64,000 nt of DNA from Idiomarina seosinensis (GTDB lineage: Bacteria; Pseudomonadota; Gammaproteobacteria; Enterobacterales; Alteromonadaceae), in assembly GCF_003987275.1 (NCBI RefSeq), contig NZ_PIQF01000002.1, forward strand, positions 496,001 through 560,000, written 5' to 3'. Numbering within the stretch: position 1 is the first letter of the stretch; each line of letters starts with the position of its first letter. Shown here piece by piece: positions 17,716 through 26,964 of the stretch. The notes beneath the pieces are model-generated. The model saw only the letters and a list, made by a program, of their open reading frames with translations, searched no databases and had not been told where the DNA came from. Both the position numbers and the translations under genes were made by a program.

Positions 17716-18123
17716 GAGAGTTAAACCTTAACTGAGGTACTTAGATATAGCATAAAGGATGCCATAGGTCGGTCTTTAACGCTAGCAACTCGCTGTTTGT
17801 AAGTTGTGGATAAGTCTGTTGATAATAGTTAATTCCACAGCGAAAGAGTTACTCTTTGCCGTGTGGGTGGCATCTCTAAGTTATTGATAATGAGGGTTTT
17901 TATTACTGCGGGCATCCCATACTGCCCATCTTATTATAATACTGGTTTCGCTGTGGAAACTTATTTTCAGGCTTCGCTTGGCAACTCTGCATTACTAGCT
18001 AACCGGCCAAACAGATTACCACAAACTCGACATTGGTCTACTGCTATATGCTATTTTCTTAGACCATTTTGTAATCCTTTTTCCGGCTCTTTATAAGCAA
18101 GCCCAACTTTCTTTAGGAAATCA
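17716..18123. other. 408-base gap between polA and the VRR-NUC gene: DnaA box, inverted repeat, no gene
   Basis: A perfect DnaA box (TGTGGATAA, the complement of TTATCCACA) lies at 17805-17813. An exact 13-bp inverted repeat (17833-17845 and 17946-17958) follows, with a competing local hairpin. The only ORF here (17863-18096, 77 codons) has no ribosome site and no family character. Divergent promoters for polA and the nuclease gene must lie here, but I see no convincing pair of boxes. Confidence 0.6.
17833..17958. repeat. 13-bp inverted repeat enclosing 100 bp
   Basis: TTCCACAGCGAAA (17833-17845) and its exact complement TTTCGCTGTGGAA (17946-17958) flank 100 bases. The left arm can alternatively pair locally: CCACA with TGTGG around an AAAGAG-TTA-CTCTTT stem (17843-17857). 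The two foldings exclude each other. Confidence 0.75.
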
Positions 18124-19761
18124 ATGTATTGGAAAGCAGCAGACGTCGATGACCCCGTTTACTATTGGAAAAACTTTAAGTTAGTACAACAGTGGGTAAC
18201 AACCTATCACGACAACTTAATCAGCCCATCGTTAGCCGTAGCATTACAAGATTACGGCCAACTATCCGGCAATGCTCAAAAGCTGTGGCTGAGATTATAT
18301 TCCCGTAAAGGCCACTATTTCCGGAGCGATAAGTTAAGTTACCCAGAGATTGATATTGCCGCAGCAGTTGAAGAGCTAGAAGACCAGCATTGGTTAACCT
18401 TTGCCGACTCAGCAAGCCAAGCTGAATGGCTGGACAAACTGGTCAAGAGCGAGCTTCTGGAGCTCGCAAAAGCACTTCAGATATCGGTCCGTAGCACTGC
18501 AGCTAAACGCACTTTAGTCGATTTAATAATGACCCACAACGTGGAACCGCCAGTTGCTATTTTGCAGCTTGAAAAGAAAGAACTATTTAGCCAGCTAGCC
18601 CTGTTGTTTTTCGGTAATTCAAGACAACAACTATCTGAGTTTGTCGTTACAGCGCTGGGACATCGCTCCTATGAAAATTATAAAATTCGTCCTCAGGGAG
18701 TTTTCCGCAATTTGGATGACTTTCAATTGGTGTTAAAGCTTGAACAGTGGCAAAAGGAGTATAAGGAGCTAGAATCTCCTGAGTTCCGCGTTGAATTTGC
18801 CCGCCAGTTGCGATTAAAAAACTTTTCAGCAAACATACCGACGCATCACGTGGGTAAATTCAGTCGTTTTCTCAATAAGATTGGTCGCGACGCCGAGCGA
18901 GCTGCAAACAACGATGTTGCGATGGAAGTATACGCCTTATCAAGGCGTTCGCCCTCACGGGAACGACAGGTAAGACTGTTAAAGAAACAGGGCGAACTTG
19001 CGCAAGCCCGCCACTTGCTTGAACAAATGCAAGCCTACCCATGGGATGAACCGGAATTGGCGACTGCCAAAAAACTGCTGGCTCGTTGGTTCAACACTGA
19101 TGCTCAAAGCGACTTCGAAATGCTTCCAAAAAGCCAAAAGTCACTATCATTTGCACCTCGTCAGGTTGAGCAGGCAGTCCTTAATGAGTACCGTAAAAGT
19201 GGCTGGGTGGGCGAGCATTGCGAAAACTTGATACCGCAGATACTGTTCGGCTTGTGCTTTTGGGATATTATTTTTGCAGATATTGATGGCGCCTTTGTTC
19301 ACCCCTTTCAACACGGCCCGCGTGATCTAACCTCACAAGAGTTTTATCAAAACCGGAAAAACTTAATTGATCAACAAATTCACCGCATTAGAACGGCGCC
19401 CGAACAAGTACTTGATAAAATTAAACAAACTGTTATCGAGAAGGAAGGCCTAAACAATCCATTTATTCCGTGGAAATTAAAATTAACCGATTGTGCAATT
19501 CGCTGGTTTAGTTATTTACCAGGCGAGGTATGGGCGCAGATATTCGAACGCATCGCTTTTGACATAAAAAACAATCGCAGTGGTTTTCCTGACTTATGGT
19601 TACAAAAAGACAATGGTGAAAGACTACTATTAGTTGAAGTTAAAGGTCCCGGCGATACTATACGCGCTAACCAATCCCGCTGGCTGGCTTATCTGCAATC
19701 ACTTGGCGTGCCAATAAAATTAGTTACTGTGCAGCAAGCTGCTGACGAACCTGCTGAATAA
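18124..19761 (+). CDS. VRR-NUC nuclease, bacterial FAN1-like
   Basis: A 545-residue protein ending in a VRR-NUC domain of the PD-(D/E)xK superfamily. Residues about 480-540 contain GFPDLW, LLLVEVKGPGD and the arginine/glutamine helix, which supply the metal-binding Asp, Glu and Lys. The N-terminal 450 residues are helical, with a SAP-like segment near 115-140 (LVKSELLELAKALQI) and a TPR-like middle, the layout of bacterial FAN1 homologues. FAN1 enzymes cut branched DNA and unhook interstrand crosslinks; activity here is inferred. TTAGGAAA is the ribosome site. The 3' end overlaps aroE by 38 bp. Confidence 0.9.
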   Translation: MYWKAADVDDPVYYWKNFKLVQQWVTTYHDNLISPSLAVALQDYGQLSGNAQKLWLRLYSRKGHYFRSDKLSYPEIDIAAAVEELEDQHWLTFADSASQAEWLDKLVKSELLELAKALQISVRSTAAKRTLVDLIMTHNVEPPVAILQLEKKELFSQLALLFFGNSRQQLSEFVVTALGHRSYENYKIRPQGVFRNLDDFQLVLKLEQWQKEYKELESPEFRVEFARQLRLKNFSANIPTHHVGKFSRFLNKIGRDAERAANNDVAMEVYALSRRSPSRERQVRLLKKQGELAQARHLLEQMQAYPWDEPELATAKKLLARWFNTDAQSDFEMLPKSQKSLSFAPRQVEQAVLNEYRKSGWVGEHCENLIPQILFGLCFWDIIFADIDGAFVHPFQHGPRDLTSQEFYQNRKNLIDQQIHRIRTAPEQVLDKIKQTVIEKEGLNNPFIPWKLKLTDCAIRWFSYLPGEVWAQIFERIAFDIKNNRSGFPDLWLQKDNGERLLLVEVKGPGDTIRANQSRWLAYLQSLGVPIKLVTVQQAADEPAE

Positions 19762-20542
19762 CAGGGTCTATTTGAGGTAGCTCACAATTCCACCAAAGCC
19801 TATAACTCTCGGCCGCCTGCCCGACTAACATGCCTAGTCCGTCATAACATGCTGGTTCAGCGATCTTCTGCACATGCCGAATAAAAGGCGTTGCCGTTGC
19901 CGCGTACATCATGTCGTATATTACAGCTGATGAGGCTAACAAACTATCTGGAACCGCCGGCAAATCACCGTTCAGCGAAGCGCTTGTGGCATTAATAACC
20001 AGCTCAACTCCCGTAACCGGTTGCCAATGGGTCACTGCTTTTATCCGACTACGCCCGGCAGCCAGTGCCTCAGCCTTGGCCGGACTGCGATTATATAGCC
20101 AGATTACTTCGGGCTTCTCATCCAACAGATTCCTTAGTACACCCCGGGCAGCACCTCCGGCACCAATGAGCAATACCCGTTTACCAGACAGATCAACGTT
20201 TAATCGTTTCAAGTCATAAAGCAAGCCTAGCCCATCCGTATTAGCGCCCAATAGACCATGTGCTGCAGTGGCAACCAAAGTATTAACAGCGCCAGCATCC
20301 CTGGCTTCAGGAGTAACCGTATTCGCCAATCTAAAAGCCTGTTGCTTAAAGGGTAGAGTAACGTTAGCTCCCGTTAAGTTTTGTCTAAACAACCGAGCTA
20401 CTGTGGATGCAAAGTTGTACTCAGTTGCTAACTGACGTCGGTAGCTTAACGCATGGCCAAATTGGTTCGCGAATAATTCATGAATAAACGGAGAGTAACT
20501 ATGAGCTATAGGGTTTCCAAAAACGCAAAAATGCTTAGTCAT
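19724..20542 (-). CDS. aroE: shikimate dehydrogenase
   Basis: NADP-dependent reduction of 3-dehydroshikimate in aromatic amino-acid synthesis, 272 residues. Visible are the shikimate site (NPIAHSYSP near 10), the catalytic Lys in NVTLPFK (near 65), Asp in GANTDG (near 102), the nucleotide loop GAGGAARG (near 127) and the NADP-binding NRSPAKA. Its start overlaps the hemF stop by 8 bp. It is the last gene of the dprA-smg-yrdD-tsaC-hemF-aroE unit. Confidence 0.96.
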   Translation of the reverse strand: MTKHFCVFGNPIAHSYSPFIHELFANQFGHALSYRRQLATEYNFASTVARLFRQNLTGANVTLPFKQQAFRLANTVTPEARDAGAVNTLVATAAHGLLGANTDGLGLLYDLKRLNVDLSGKRVLLIGAGGAARGVLRNLLDEKPEVIWLYNRSPAKAEALAAGRSRIKAVTHWQPVTGVELVINATSASLNGDLPAVPDSLLASSAVIYDMMYAATATPFIRHVQKIAEPACYDGLGMLVGQAAESYRLWWNCELPQIDPVIQQVRQQLAAQ

Positions 20543-21455
20543 TACTCTTCGACGCCCAATCTTGTGGAATTAAAAAATACTCTGTTAGTTGTGCCTCAGC
20601 CGAGTCAGGAGTCGGCTGCCAGTCATATTCCCAACGCACCAACGGTGGCATAGACATTAAAATGGACTCGGTTCTGCCACCAGTCTGCAAGCCGAATAAT
20701 GTTCCGCGGTCCCAAACTAAGTTAAATTCAACATAACGTCCGCGACGATAGAGTTGGAAATCACGTTGTTGCTCGGTATAAGGCTCATCTTTTCGTTTCT
20801 CGACAATCGGACAATAAGCATCGCAAAAGGCATCGCCAACAGCCTGAATCACTGCAAAGGCATCTTCAAACGACCGATCGTTAAGGTCATCAAAAAATAT
20901 GCCCCCTACACCCCTGGCCTCATTCCGATGCTTTAAGTAAAAATAATCATCGCACCAAGTTTTATATTTCGGGTATAAAGACTCATCTAACTGATCCAGC
21001 GTGTTTTTTGCCTTTTTATGCCAGTCAATGATGTCCTCTTCAACCGCGTAGAATGGCGTTAAGTCAAAGCCTCCACCAAACCACCAAACCGGCTCTTCGC
21101 CTTCCTTCTCAGCAATAAAAAAGCGAACATTCATATGTACCGTCGGGACGTGCGGATTATTAGGGTGAAACACCAGCGATACACCGCAAGCGTTAAAGTC
21201 TCGCCCCTCAAGCTCCGGACGATGAGCCGTAGCGCTTTTGGGTAGCTGTTCGCCGTGCACGTGCGAGAAGCCAACTCCTGCTTGCTCAAATATATTACCC
21301 TGCTTTAACACTCGAGAACGACCACCGCCTCCTTGCTCGCGCTGCCATTCATCCTGTTTAAAACTGCACCCATCAATTGCTTCAATACGGGCACAAATGC
21401 TGTCCTGTAGTCCTGTTAAATAGGCAATAACCGGTTTCAGGTACTGTTCATTCAT
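20535..21455 (-). CDS. hemF: oxygen-dependent coproporphyrinogen III oxidase
   Basis: Oxidative decarboxylation of coproporphyrinogen III to protoporphyrinogen IX in heme synthesis. At 306 residues it is close to the enteric enzyme. Family signatures include GGGRSRVL (near 43), [14 protein letters not shown] (near 100), [13 protein letters not shown] and [16 protein letters not shown]. It requires oxygen, which fits the aerobic profile of the neighbourhood. The gene overlaps tsaC and aroE by 8 bp each, indicating tight coupling. Confidence 0.97.
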   Translation of the reverse strand: MNEQYLKPVIAYLTGLQDSICARIEAIDGCSFKQDEWQREQGGGGRSRVLKQGNIFEQAGVGFSHVHGEQLPKSATAHRPELEGRDFNACGVSLVFHPNNPHVPTVHMNVRFFIAEKEGEEPVWWFGGGFDLTPFYAVEEDIIDWHKKAKNTLDQLDESLYPKYKTWCDDYFYLKHRNEARGVGGIFFDDLNDRSFEDAFAVIQAVGDAFCDAYCPIVEKRKDEPYTEQQRDFQLYRRGRYVEFNLVWDRGTLFGLQTGGRTESILMSMPPLVRWEYDWQPTPDSAEAQLTEYFLIPQDWASKSND

Positions 21456-22011
21456 TATCTCTAACTACCTTTTTCGAAAGCGGATCAATTATTCTAGTGG
21501 GTGAGGTTGCTCCGCCGGTGGGCGCATCAAATATCCAGTTCAATTGGTCAGCAAAATAATTACGCACCTGTTCGGCTGTGCGGGCAGGCTCTTCACCTGC
21601 CGGATTAGCACTGGTTGAAACTAAAGCAGTGCCTAGTTTGCGGCATAACTCCCGGGCCGGCTCAAAGTCAGTTACTCGCACCGCTATAGTGTCTCTGCCA
21701 CCGGTTAATAACTTTGATACGGACGCTCTGGCCGGCAGAACCAAAGTAACCGGGCCGGGCCAATGTGAGAATACGGTAAAGCGCTTATCCTGGCCTATTG
21801 CCTGATCATCAACATACGGCAGTAACTGACTGTAATCAGCAGCAATTAAAATTAACCCTTTATCTGCCGGCCGCTTTTTTAACGTCAAAATTCTTTCTAT
21901 CGCCTGCTCATTCGTAGGGTCACAGCCAAGCCCGAATACGGCTTCCGTAGGATAAGCGATAACCCCTTCTAATAAGGCTTCGCGAGCGGCAGTTAAATCA
22001 AATGTAGTCAC
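21448..22011 (-). CDS. tsaC: threonylcarbamoyl-AMP synthase
   Basis: Makes threonylcarbamoyl-AMP for the t6A modification of ANN-decoding tRNAs. The protein is the short YrdC form, 187 residues, with no C-terminal Sua5 domain. Signatures are [16 protein letters not shown] (residues about 16-31), [13 protein letters not shown] (near 46) and STSANPAGE (near 138). It lies between the yrdD-like zinc-ribbon gene and hemF, an order widely conserved in gammaproteobacteria. Confidence 0.96.
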   Translation of the reverse strand: MTTFDLTAAREALLEGVIAYPTEAVFGLGCDPTNEQAIERILTLKKRPADKGLILIAADYSQLLPYVDDQAIGQDKRFTVFSHWPGPVTLVLPARASVSKLLTGGRDTIAVRVTDFEPARELCRKLGTALVSTSANPAGEEPARTAEQVRNYFADQLNWIFDAPTGGATSPTRIIDPLSKKVVRDNE

Positions 22012-22041
22012 GTTAGGTTACTCCAGAGAATCGTATTGCAA

Positions 22042-22560
22042 TTATAGAGGTTCCGATTTGTACTCACAGCTTTTTTGCGGACAAATATGGCGCACCAACC
22101 CACCTTGTTTTTTGCGCAACAATAATGGGAACTGGCAAATTGGGCAGCTTTTCGAAACTGGCGGTAAATTAACTGAAAAATCACAGTTTGGATATTGAGC
22201 GCAGGCAAAAAATGAGGAGCCCCGGCGGGACGTTTTCTGAATAAGCTGTCCGTTACGCCCATGCTTGGAGCACTCGGGACAGGCAACGCCGTGCTCGGCC
22301 GTGGTGGCATCAGGCTCGGTAATAAAATCGCACTCGGGGAAGCCGCTGCAGCCCACAAATAAACCATAGCGACCACTTTTCAGTTGTAACTCCAGCCCGC
22401 ACTGCGGGCAAGGCACATCGAGTCCTTCCGGCTCAATTTCTGATTGCTCCCGCAGACCGCGGGTAAAATCACACTGAGGAAAGCCCGAACACCCTAAAAA
22501 GCTATTTTGACCTTTGTGTTTTACAACGAGGTCTTTGCCACACTGTGGGCACGTTTGCAT
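22042..22560 (-). CDS. topoisomerase-type zinc-ribbon protein (YrdD-like)
   Basis: A 172-residue protein made almost entirely of four C4 zinc ribbons of the kind found at the C-terminus of topoisomerase I. Each has a CPxC start (residues 4, about 50, 93 and 138) and a second Cys pair such as CSGFPQC. It has no catalytic topoisomerase domain. It is probably a single-stranded nucleic-acid-binding accessory protein; the role is unknown. The gene follows smg by 15 bp. Confidence 0.88.
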   Translation of the reverse strand: MQTCPQCGKDLVVKHKGQNSFLGCSGFPQCDFTRGLREQSEIEPEGLDVPCPQCGLELQLKSGRYGLFVGCSGFPECDFITEPDATTAEHGVACPECSKHGRNGQLIQKTSRRGSSFFACAQYPNCDFSVNLPPVSKSCPICQFPLLLRKKQGGLVRHICPQKSCEYKSEPL

Positions 22561-22575
22561 GACTCTCCCTTAGAA

Positions 22576-23049
22576 TCAGTGCAATGGACCCTCAGGCTCT
22601 TCAAACAATAGCCCTTCCATCTGGTCGTAAGCAGTCTCATGTCCCGGCAGATTAAACAGCACCATCAACACAACCCACTTTAAATCGTCCAGATTAAAGT
22701 TAGCCGTCTCCAGCTCCATCACACGGTCAATGACCATTTCTCGTGTTGCGAAGTCTAACACGCCTAAGTTTTCCAAATAAATTAAAAAGCCACGACATTG
22801 ACTATCTAACCGGACAACTTCTTGCTCTGTAAACACTCGCGTCGATTGTGATGGCTGAGAAGACAAGTAAGACTTGCCGTCTGAGTCCTGCAAATCAGCT
22901 AAGCGTTCTAGCCAAGCCAATGCCTTCTGGATCTCCTGACGGTGAAACCCCGCTCGTGCAAGCTCATCCGTTAACTCGTCGTGGTCGACCACGACTTCCT
23001 GCTCGGAATGTATGTAGTTCTCGAATAAATACATGAGGATATCAAACAT
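22576..23049 (-). CDS. smg: Smg family protein (DUF494)
   Basis: A 157-residue protein with the family's N-terminus [16 protein letters not shown] and an acidic helical body ([17 protein letters not shown]). It is usually encoded between dprA and the zinc-ribbon gene, as here, 3 bp after dprA. The biochemical role is not established, and no catalytic residues can be pointed out. Confidence 0.92.
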   Translation of the reverse strand: MFDILMYLFENYIHSEQEVVVDHDELTDELARAGFHRQEIQKALAWLERLADLQDSDGKSYLSSQPSQSTRVFTEQEVVRLDSQCRGFLIYLENLGVLDFATREMVIDRVMELETANFNLDDLKWVVLMVLFNLPGHETAYDQMEGLLFEEPEGPLH

Positions 23050-23052
23050 GGT

Positions 23053-24093
23053 TTAGCGCCTCCCCACTTTTATGTAACCGCCCGGAACAGCCGCAACAGC
23101 CCCTTGTAACTCAAGTAATAGTAATTGTTCAGTAACCTCTGCAGCTGAGAGCCCACTTCTACTAACCAGTTGATCAATAGTGGCAGGTTCTAGTCCCACA
23201 TTAGCGAACAAAGATGAGTTTGCCAAGCTTTCTTGGTCATTCATTTCTTGCTCTATCGGCCCCGCTTGTAGCGGACTCGAGAGATCGAACCAAGCAAGTA
23301 TATCGTCGGGGTGAGTCACCACTTCAGCCCCTTGCTTAAGTAGCCAGTGACAACCTTCCGACTCTTTTGCAAACACTGAACCCGGAACGGCTCCAACGTT
23401 TCTTCCCTCACTAATTGCTGCTATCGCAGTAGAAATAGAACCGCTACGTTTTGCGGCCTCTACCACTACTGTTCCTTTACTGATTCCACTAATAATACGG
23501 TTCCTTCGCGGAAAATGATCCATTCGAGCCGCAACTCCCGGTGGAAACTCAGAAATTAACAATCCTTGGTGAGCAATCAGACGATGCAATTGGCGGTTAC
23601 GCGGAGGGTATATTTTATCGATGCCGGTACCAAGAACCGCAACGGTTAAACCATGCTCGACAGCCGCTTTATGAGCTTGGGCATCGATCCCCATTGCCAA
23701 ACCACTAACGACCGTTACTCCCCGGTTAGCGCTCTGTTTTGCCAACCAATCAGCCATTTGCAAACCACTGTGCGACGCTTTACGACTGCCAACAACAGCT
23801 ACCATTGCTCCCGCTAACAACTCCTTCCGACCTTGCCAAAATAAAAGCCAGGGTGGATTAGAGATAGTTTTTAACAAGACGGGATAGTCTCTATCAAAAT
23901 AGCTGATGACACCCTGATTGGCTTGTTCTTGCCACTTTAACGATGCATTAACCAGACGGCTATCAACCGGTTTCAGCGATTGCTGCCATCGTTCCAGCAC
24001 TTCCGCGGGACAGGCTAGTTCCTTCGCAGCCAGCTTAACTTCTTGTTTTGCACGATTTAACCCCAATAGAATGCATAAATCCTGTTGATTCAC
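23053..24093 (-). CDS. dprA: DNA-processing protein DprA
   Basis: Binds incoming single-stranded DNA during transformation and loads RecA. The 346 residues include the Rossmann-like core (VVAVVGSRKAS near 97, VVSGLAMGIDAQAH near 129, VAVLGTGIDKIYPP near 150, ISEFPPG near 178, RRNRIISGIS near 194). A C-terminal winged-helix domain follows (about 285-346). It is full length, so natural competence is possible, although the window holds no other competence genes. First gene of the minus-strand cluster, divergent from def. Confidence 0.95.
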   Translation of the reverse strand: MNQQDLCILLGLNRAKQEVKLAAKELACPAEVLERWQQSLKPVDSRLVNASLKWQEQANQGVISYFDRDYPVLLKTISNPPWLLFWQGRKELLAGAMVAVVGSRKASHSGLQMADWLAKQSANRGVTVVSGLAMGIDAQAHKAAVEHGLTVAVLGTGIDKIYPPRNRQLHRLIAHQGLLISEFPPGVAARMDHFPRRNRIISGISKGTVVVEAAKRSGSISTAIAAISEGRNVGAVPGSVFAKESEGCHWLLKQGAEVVTHPDDILAWFDLSSPLQAGPIEQEMNDQESLANSSLFANVGLEPATIDQLVSRSGLSAAEVTEQLLLLELQGAVAAVPGGYIKVGRR

Positions 24094-24157
24094 AGACTGT
24101 CCTTACCCCCCATAAATGCGTTAAACTAAGGGTAGTAAAAGCAGAGGAGCTAAAGTT

Positions 24158-24679
24158 ATGTCTAAGTTAACGGTTCTAAAATATCCGGATGAGCGGTTAC
24201 GCAAGGTAGCAGAGCCGATAGCTGGTGTTGATGACGCGCTACGTAGCACTATCGATGACATGTTTGAAACCATGTATGAATCTCAAGGTGTTGGGCTGGC
24301 CGCGACTCAAGTAGACGTTCACCGTCGCCTATTCGTTGCTGACTGTAGTGAAGATCAGAACGAGCCCATGGTGTTTATTAACCCTGAGATTACAAAAGCT
24401 GAGGGTCACTTTACCAATGATGAGGGGTGTCTTTCTTTCCCCAACGTTTACGCTAAAGTCGAGCGCGCGGAACACATCACGGTGAAGGCGATTGACCGTA
24501 ACGGCGAAGAGTTCAGTCTGGACGCAGAAGGGCTATTAGCGATTTGTATTCAGCACGAAATTGATCACCTTAACGGTAAACTTTTTGTCGATTACTTATC
24601 ACCATTAAAGCAAAACCGCATTCGGAAGAAGCTAGAAAAAGAACAACGTATCCAGGAAAAGTTAGAGGCGGACGCATAA
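24158..24679 (+). CDS. def: peptide deformylase
   Basis: Removes the N-terminal formyl group from nascent proteins; metal-dependent, 173 residues. All three motifs are intact: GVGLAATQ (motif 1, near 45), EGCLSFP (motif 2, with metal ligand Cys near 91) and QHEIDHLNG (motif 3, two His ligands and catalytic Glu near 133-137). GAGGAGC precedes the ATG. It heads the def-fmt-rsmB-trkA operon and lies 3 bp from fmt. Confidence 0.98.
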   Translation: MSKLTVLKYPDERLRKVAEPIAGVDDALRSTIDDMFETMYESQGVGLAATQVDVHRRLFVADCSEDQNEPMVFINPEITKAEGHFTNDEGCLSFPNVYAKVERAEHITVKAIDRNGEEFSLDAEGLLAICIQHEIDHLNGKLFVDYLSPLKQNRIRKKLEKEQRIQEKLEADA

Positions 24680-24682
24680 CTG

Positions 24683-25645
24683 ATGAAGCAAGCTTTGCGG
24701 GTAGTTTTTGCCGGGACTCCGGACTTTGCAGCCAGGCACTTACAAGCGCTGATAGGCTCTGCACATGAGATAGTTGCTGTTTATACACAGCCCGACCGAC
24801 CGGCCGGGCGAGGTAAAAAATTACAACCGTCGGCGGTCAAGGTGTTAGCAGAGCAATACGATCTGCCCGTTTTTCAACCGCAAAGTCTTAAACCCCAAGA
24901 GCAACAACAACTGCTCGAAACGCTGAATGCGGATGTCATGGTAGTGGTAGCCTATGGTTTGCTTCTGCCGCAGGCTATTCTTGATACACCAGTACTTGGT
25001 TGTATCAATGTACACGGCTCGTTGCTCCCGCGTTGGCGTGGAGCCGCCCCCATTCAAAGGGCGATTTGGGCTGGTGACACAGAGTCAGGAGTCGCTATCA
25101 TGCAAATGGAGGCTGGGCTAGATACAGGACCGGTTCTGTTGGAGCACCGGTGTGCCATTACAGACGACGAAACTAGTAGCTCTTTGTATCATAAACTGGA
25201 ACAGCTAGGTCCTAATGCTTTGTTGTCCGTCTTAGAAGACTTGCCGGCAATGCAACAAACCGCTGAACCTCAAAACGAGACTTTGGCCACTTACGCCAAA
25301 AAGCTCAGCAAAGAAGAAGGTAAAATTAACTGGGCACTTGATGCCGGCCAATTAGAACGAAATGTTCGGGCATTTAACCCTTGGCCGACTGCATTCTTCT
25401 CTATTGATGGCTTTAAAGGAAACCAGTCGACGGTAAAAGTATATGCCGCCGAGGTACTGCCAACACACCCCGACGCAGTTCCCGGAACTATAGTAGAAGC
25501 CTCAACCAAGGGGCTTGATATTGCCTGTGGTGAAGGCGTTTTACGCATCCTTGAAGCTCAGGTTCCCGGTAAAAAACCACAGCCTATAGCAACCATCATC
25601 AACGGTTACGGCACCGTATTCAGCGAAGGTAAACAACTCTCTTAA
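24683..25645 (+). CDS. fmt: methionyl-tRNA formyltransferase
   Basis: Formylates initiator Met-tRNA using 10-formyltetrahydrofolate; 320 residues. Signatures are RVVFAGTPDFAA at the N-terminus, the catalytic Asn/His/Ser region NVHGSLLPRWRGAAPIQRAI (near 109) and the Asp of GLDTGPVL (near 147). The C-terminal tRNA-binding domain is complete. It pairs functionally with def immediately upstream. Its stop overlaps the rsmB start by one base. Confidence 0.98.
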   Translation: MKQALRVVFAGTPDFAARHLQALIGSAHEIVAVYTQPDRPAGRGKKLQPSAVKVLAEQYDLPVFQPQSLKPQEQQQLLETLNADVMVVVAYGLLLPQAILDTPVLGCINVHGSLLPRWRGAAPIQRAIWAGDTESGVAIMQMEAGLDTGPVLLEHRCAITDDETSSSLYHKLEQLGPNALLSVLEDLPAMQQTAEPQNETLATYAKKLSKEEGKINWALDAGQLERNVRAFNPWPTAFFSIDGFKGNQSTVKVYAAEVLPTHPDAVPGTIVEASTKGLDIACGEGVLRILEAQVPGKKPQPIATIINGYGTVFSEGKQLS

Positions 25646-26964
25646 TGACAAATAAAACGACCCAGGCTTCTGGCGCTGAAAGCCGAGCAGCAGCGGCAAA
25701 AATACTCTTTCGCATCCTTGAGCAAGGCGAAAGCTTATCAACGGCTTTTCCTGCAGAAACCAAAGCTCTGGACGCTGGCGACAAACGGCTAGCGCAGGCC
25801 ATTAGCTACGGTGTATTAAGATTCTTGCCAGCTCTCAACAAGTTGGTGGCCGCTAAGCTGGACAAACCCTTAAAAGGCAAGTTTAAAATATTAAACTCTC
25901 TTTTGTTAGTTGGCGCTTACCAACTGTATCAACTACGTACAAAAGACCATGCTGCCGTAAGTGCAACCGTAGAAGCGGCTAAACGACTTAAGCGAAAAAA
26001 TCACACGGGTCTGATCAATGGTGTATTACGTCAATTACTACGCGAAGCTCCAGAACGCGATGAAAATGAACAGCGCCCTCTGCCCGATGATCCACTACAA
26101 AATCATCCTCGTTGGCTTGTCGACATTATAAAATCCGATCACCCGGAACACTGGTTGGAGCTTTTACGAGCCAATAATCAGCATCCACCTATGTGGTTGC
26201 GTGTGAACCAAAACAAGATTTCCCGCTCCGACTACCAGAACCAATTAAACGATAAAGGTATTAATTCAAACGCTGACAGCTTGGTCACAAGCGCGCTGCG
26301 GCTGGATAAAGCAGTTAGCGTTGATCAGTTGCCGGGGTTTGACCAGGGGCTTGTATCGGTTCAGGACCGTTCCGCACAGATGGCGGCTTTTCTGCTAAAT
26401 GCTAATCCCTCTCACCGAGTCTTAGATTGCTGTGCAGCCCCTGGCGGGAAAACACAACACCTACTTGAGCAACATCAGTTCGTGACGCCTTTGACCGCTA
26501 TCGATATTGAACCGCGACGGCTGGTGCGAGTCGAGGAAAACTTGGCCCGCCAAGAGCAGCCCGCCAACGTCATTTGTGCAGATGTCGTCGACACCGAAAC
26601 CTGGTGGGACGGACAGCTTTTTGATCGGATATTATTAGACGCACCCTGCTCTGCAACCGGGGTCATTAGGCGTCACCCGGACATTAAATGGCTACGTCGC
26701 TCATCAGACATCGACTCATTAGTCGCGCTTCAAGCTAAAATTCTTGACCATATTTGGCCATTAGTTGCCAACGGCGGTGAGCTGCTGTACGCAACCTGCT
26801 CTGTTATTAGCAAAGAAAACCAGCAGCAGGTCGATAGCTTCCTAGAACGAACAAGCGATGCTAATCTGATACCTATAAACGAGCAGACAGACACATTGCA
26901 AATTCTCCCGGCGGCAGATGGTGGCGACGGGTTCTTTTACGCAAGGTTTAAGAAGCAACAATGA
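25645..26964 (+). CDS. rsmB: 16S rRNA (cytosine-967-C5) methyltransferase
   Basis: A SAM-dependent rRNA methyltransferase of 439 residues with an N-terminal NusB-like helical domain (1-150) and a Rossmann catalytic domain. Motifs seen: [12 protein letters not shown] (near 257), the [15 protein letters not shown] segment with the first Cys of motif IV (near 332), and ATCSV (motif VI, near 385) with the catalytic Cys. It overlaps fmt by one base and trkA by four (ATGA). Confidence 0.97.
   Translation: MTNKTTQASGAESRAAAAKILFRILEQGESLSTAFPAETKALDAGDKRLAQAISYGVLRFLPALNKLVAAKLDKPLKGKFKILNSLLLVGAYQLYQLRTKDHAAVSATVEAAKRLKRKNHTGLINGVLRQLLREAPERDENEQRPLPDDPLQNHPRWLVDIIKSDHPEHWLELLRANNQHPPMWLRVNQNKISRSDYQNQLNDKGINSNADSLVTSALRLDKAVSVDQLPGFDQGLVSVQDRSAQMAAFLLNANPSHRVLDCCAAPGGKTQHLLEQHQFVTPLTAIDIEPRRLVRVEENLARQEQPANVICADVVDTETWWDGQLFDRILLDAPCSATGVIRRHPDIKWLRRSSDIDSLVALQAKILDHIWPLVANGGELLYATCSVISKENQQQVDSFLERTSDANLIPINEQTDTLQILPAADGGDGFFYARFKKQQ

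Noticed and set aside
17863-18096. 77-codon ORF in the polA-VRR-NUC gap
   Set aside because: No ribosome site, irregular composition, and it overlaps an inverted repeat; most likely noncoding.
18847-18856. Additional parS-like CACGTG sequences (also near 9534, 27753, 28257 and 63257)
   Set aside because: Only the central hexamer matches; the flanking GTTC/GAAC arms are missing.
22008-22376. 122-codon ORF overlapping the zinc-ribbon gene on the same strand
   Set aside because: The YrdD-like frame has four intact zinc ribbons; the other frame is low-complexity shadow.
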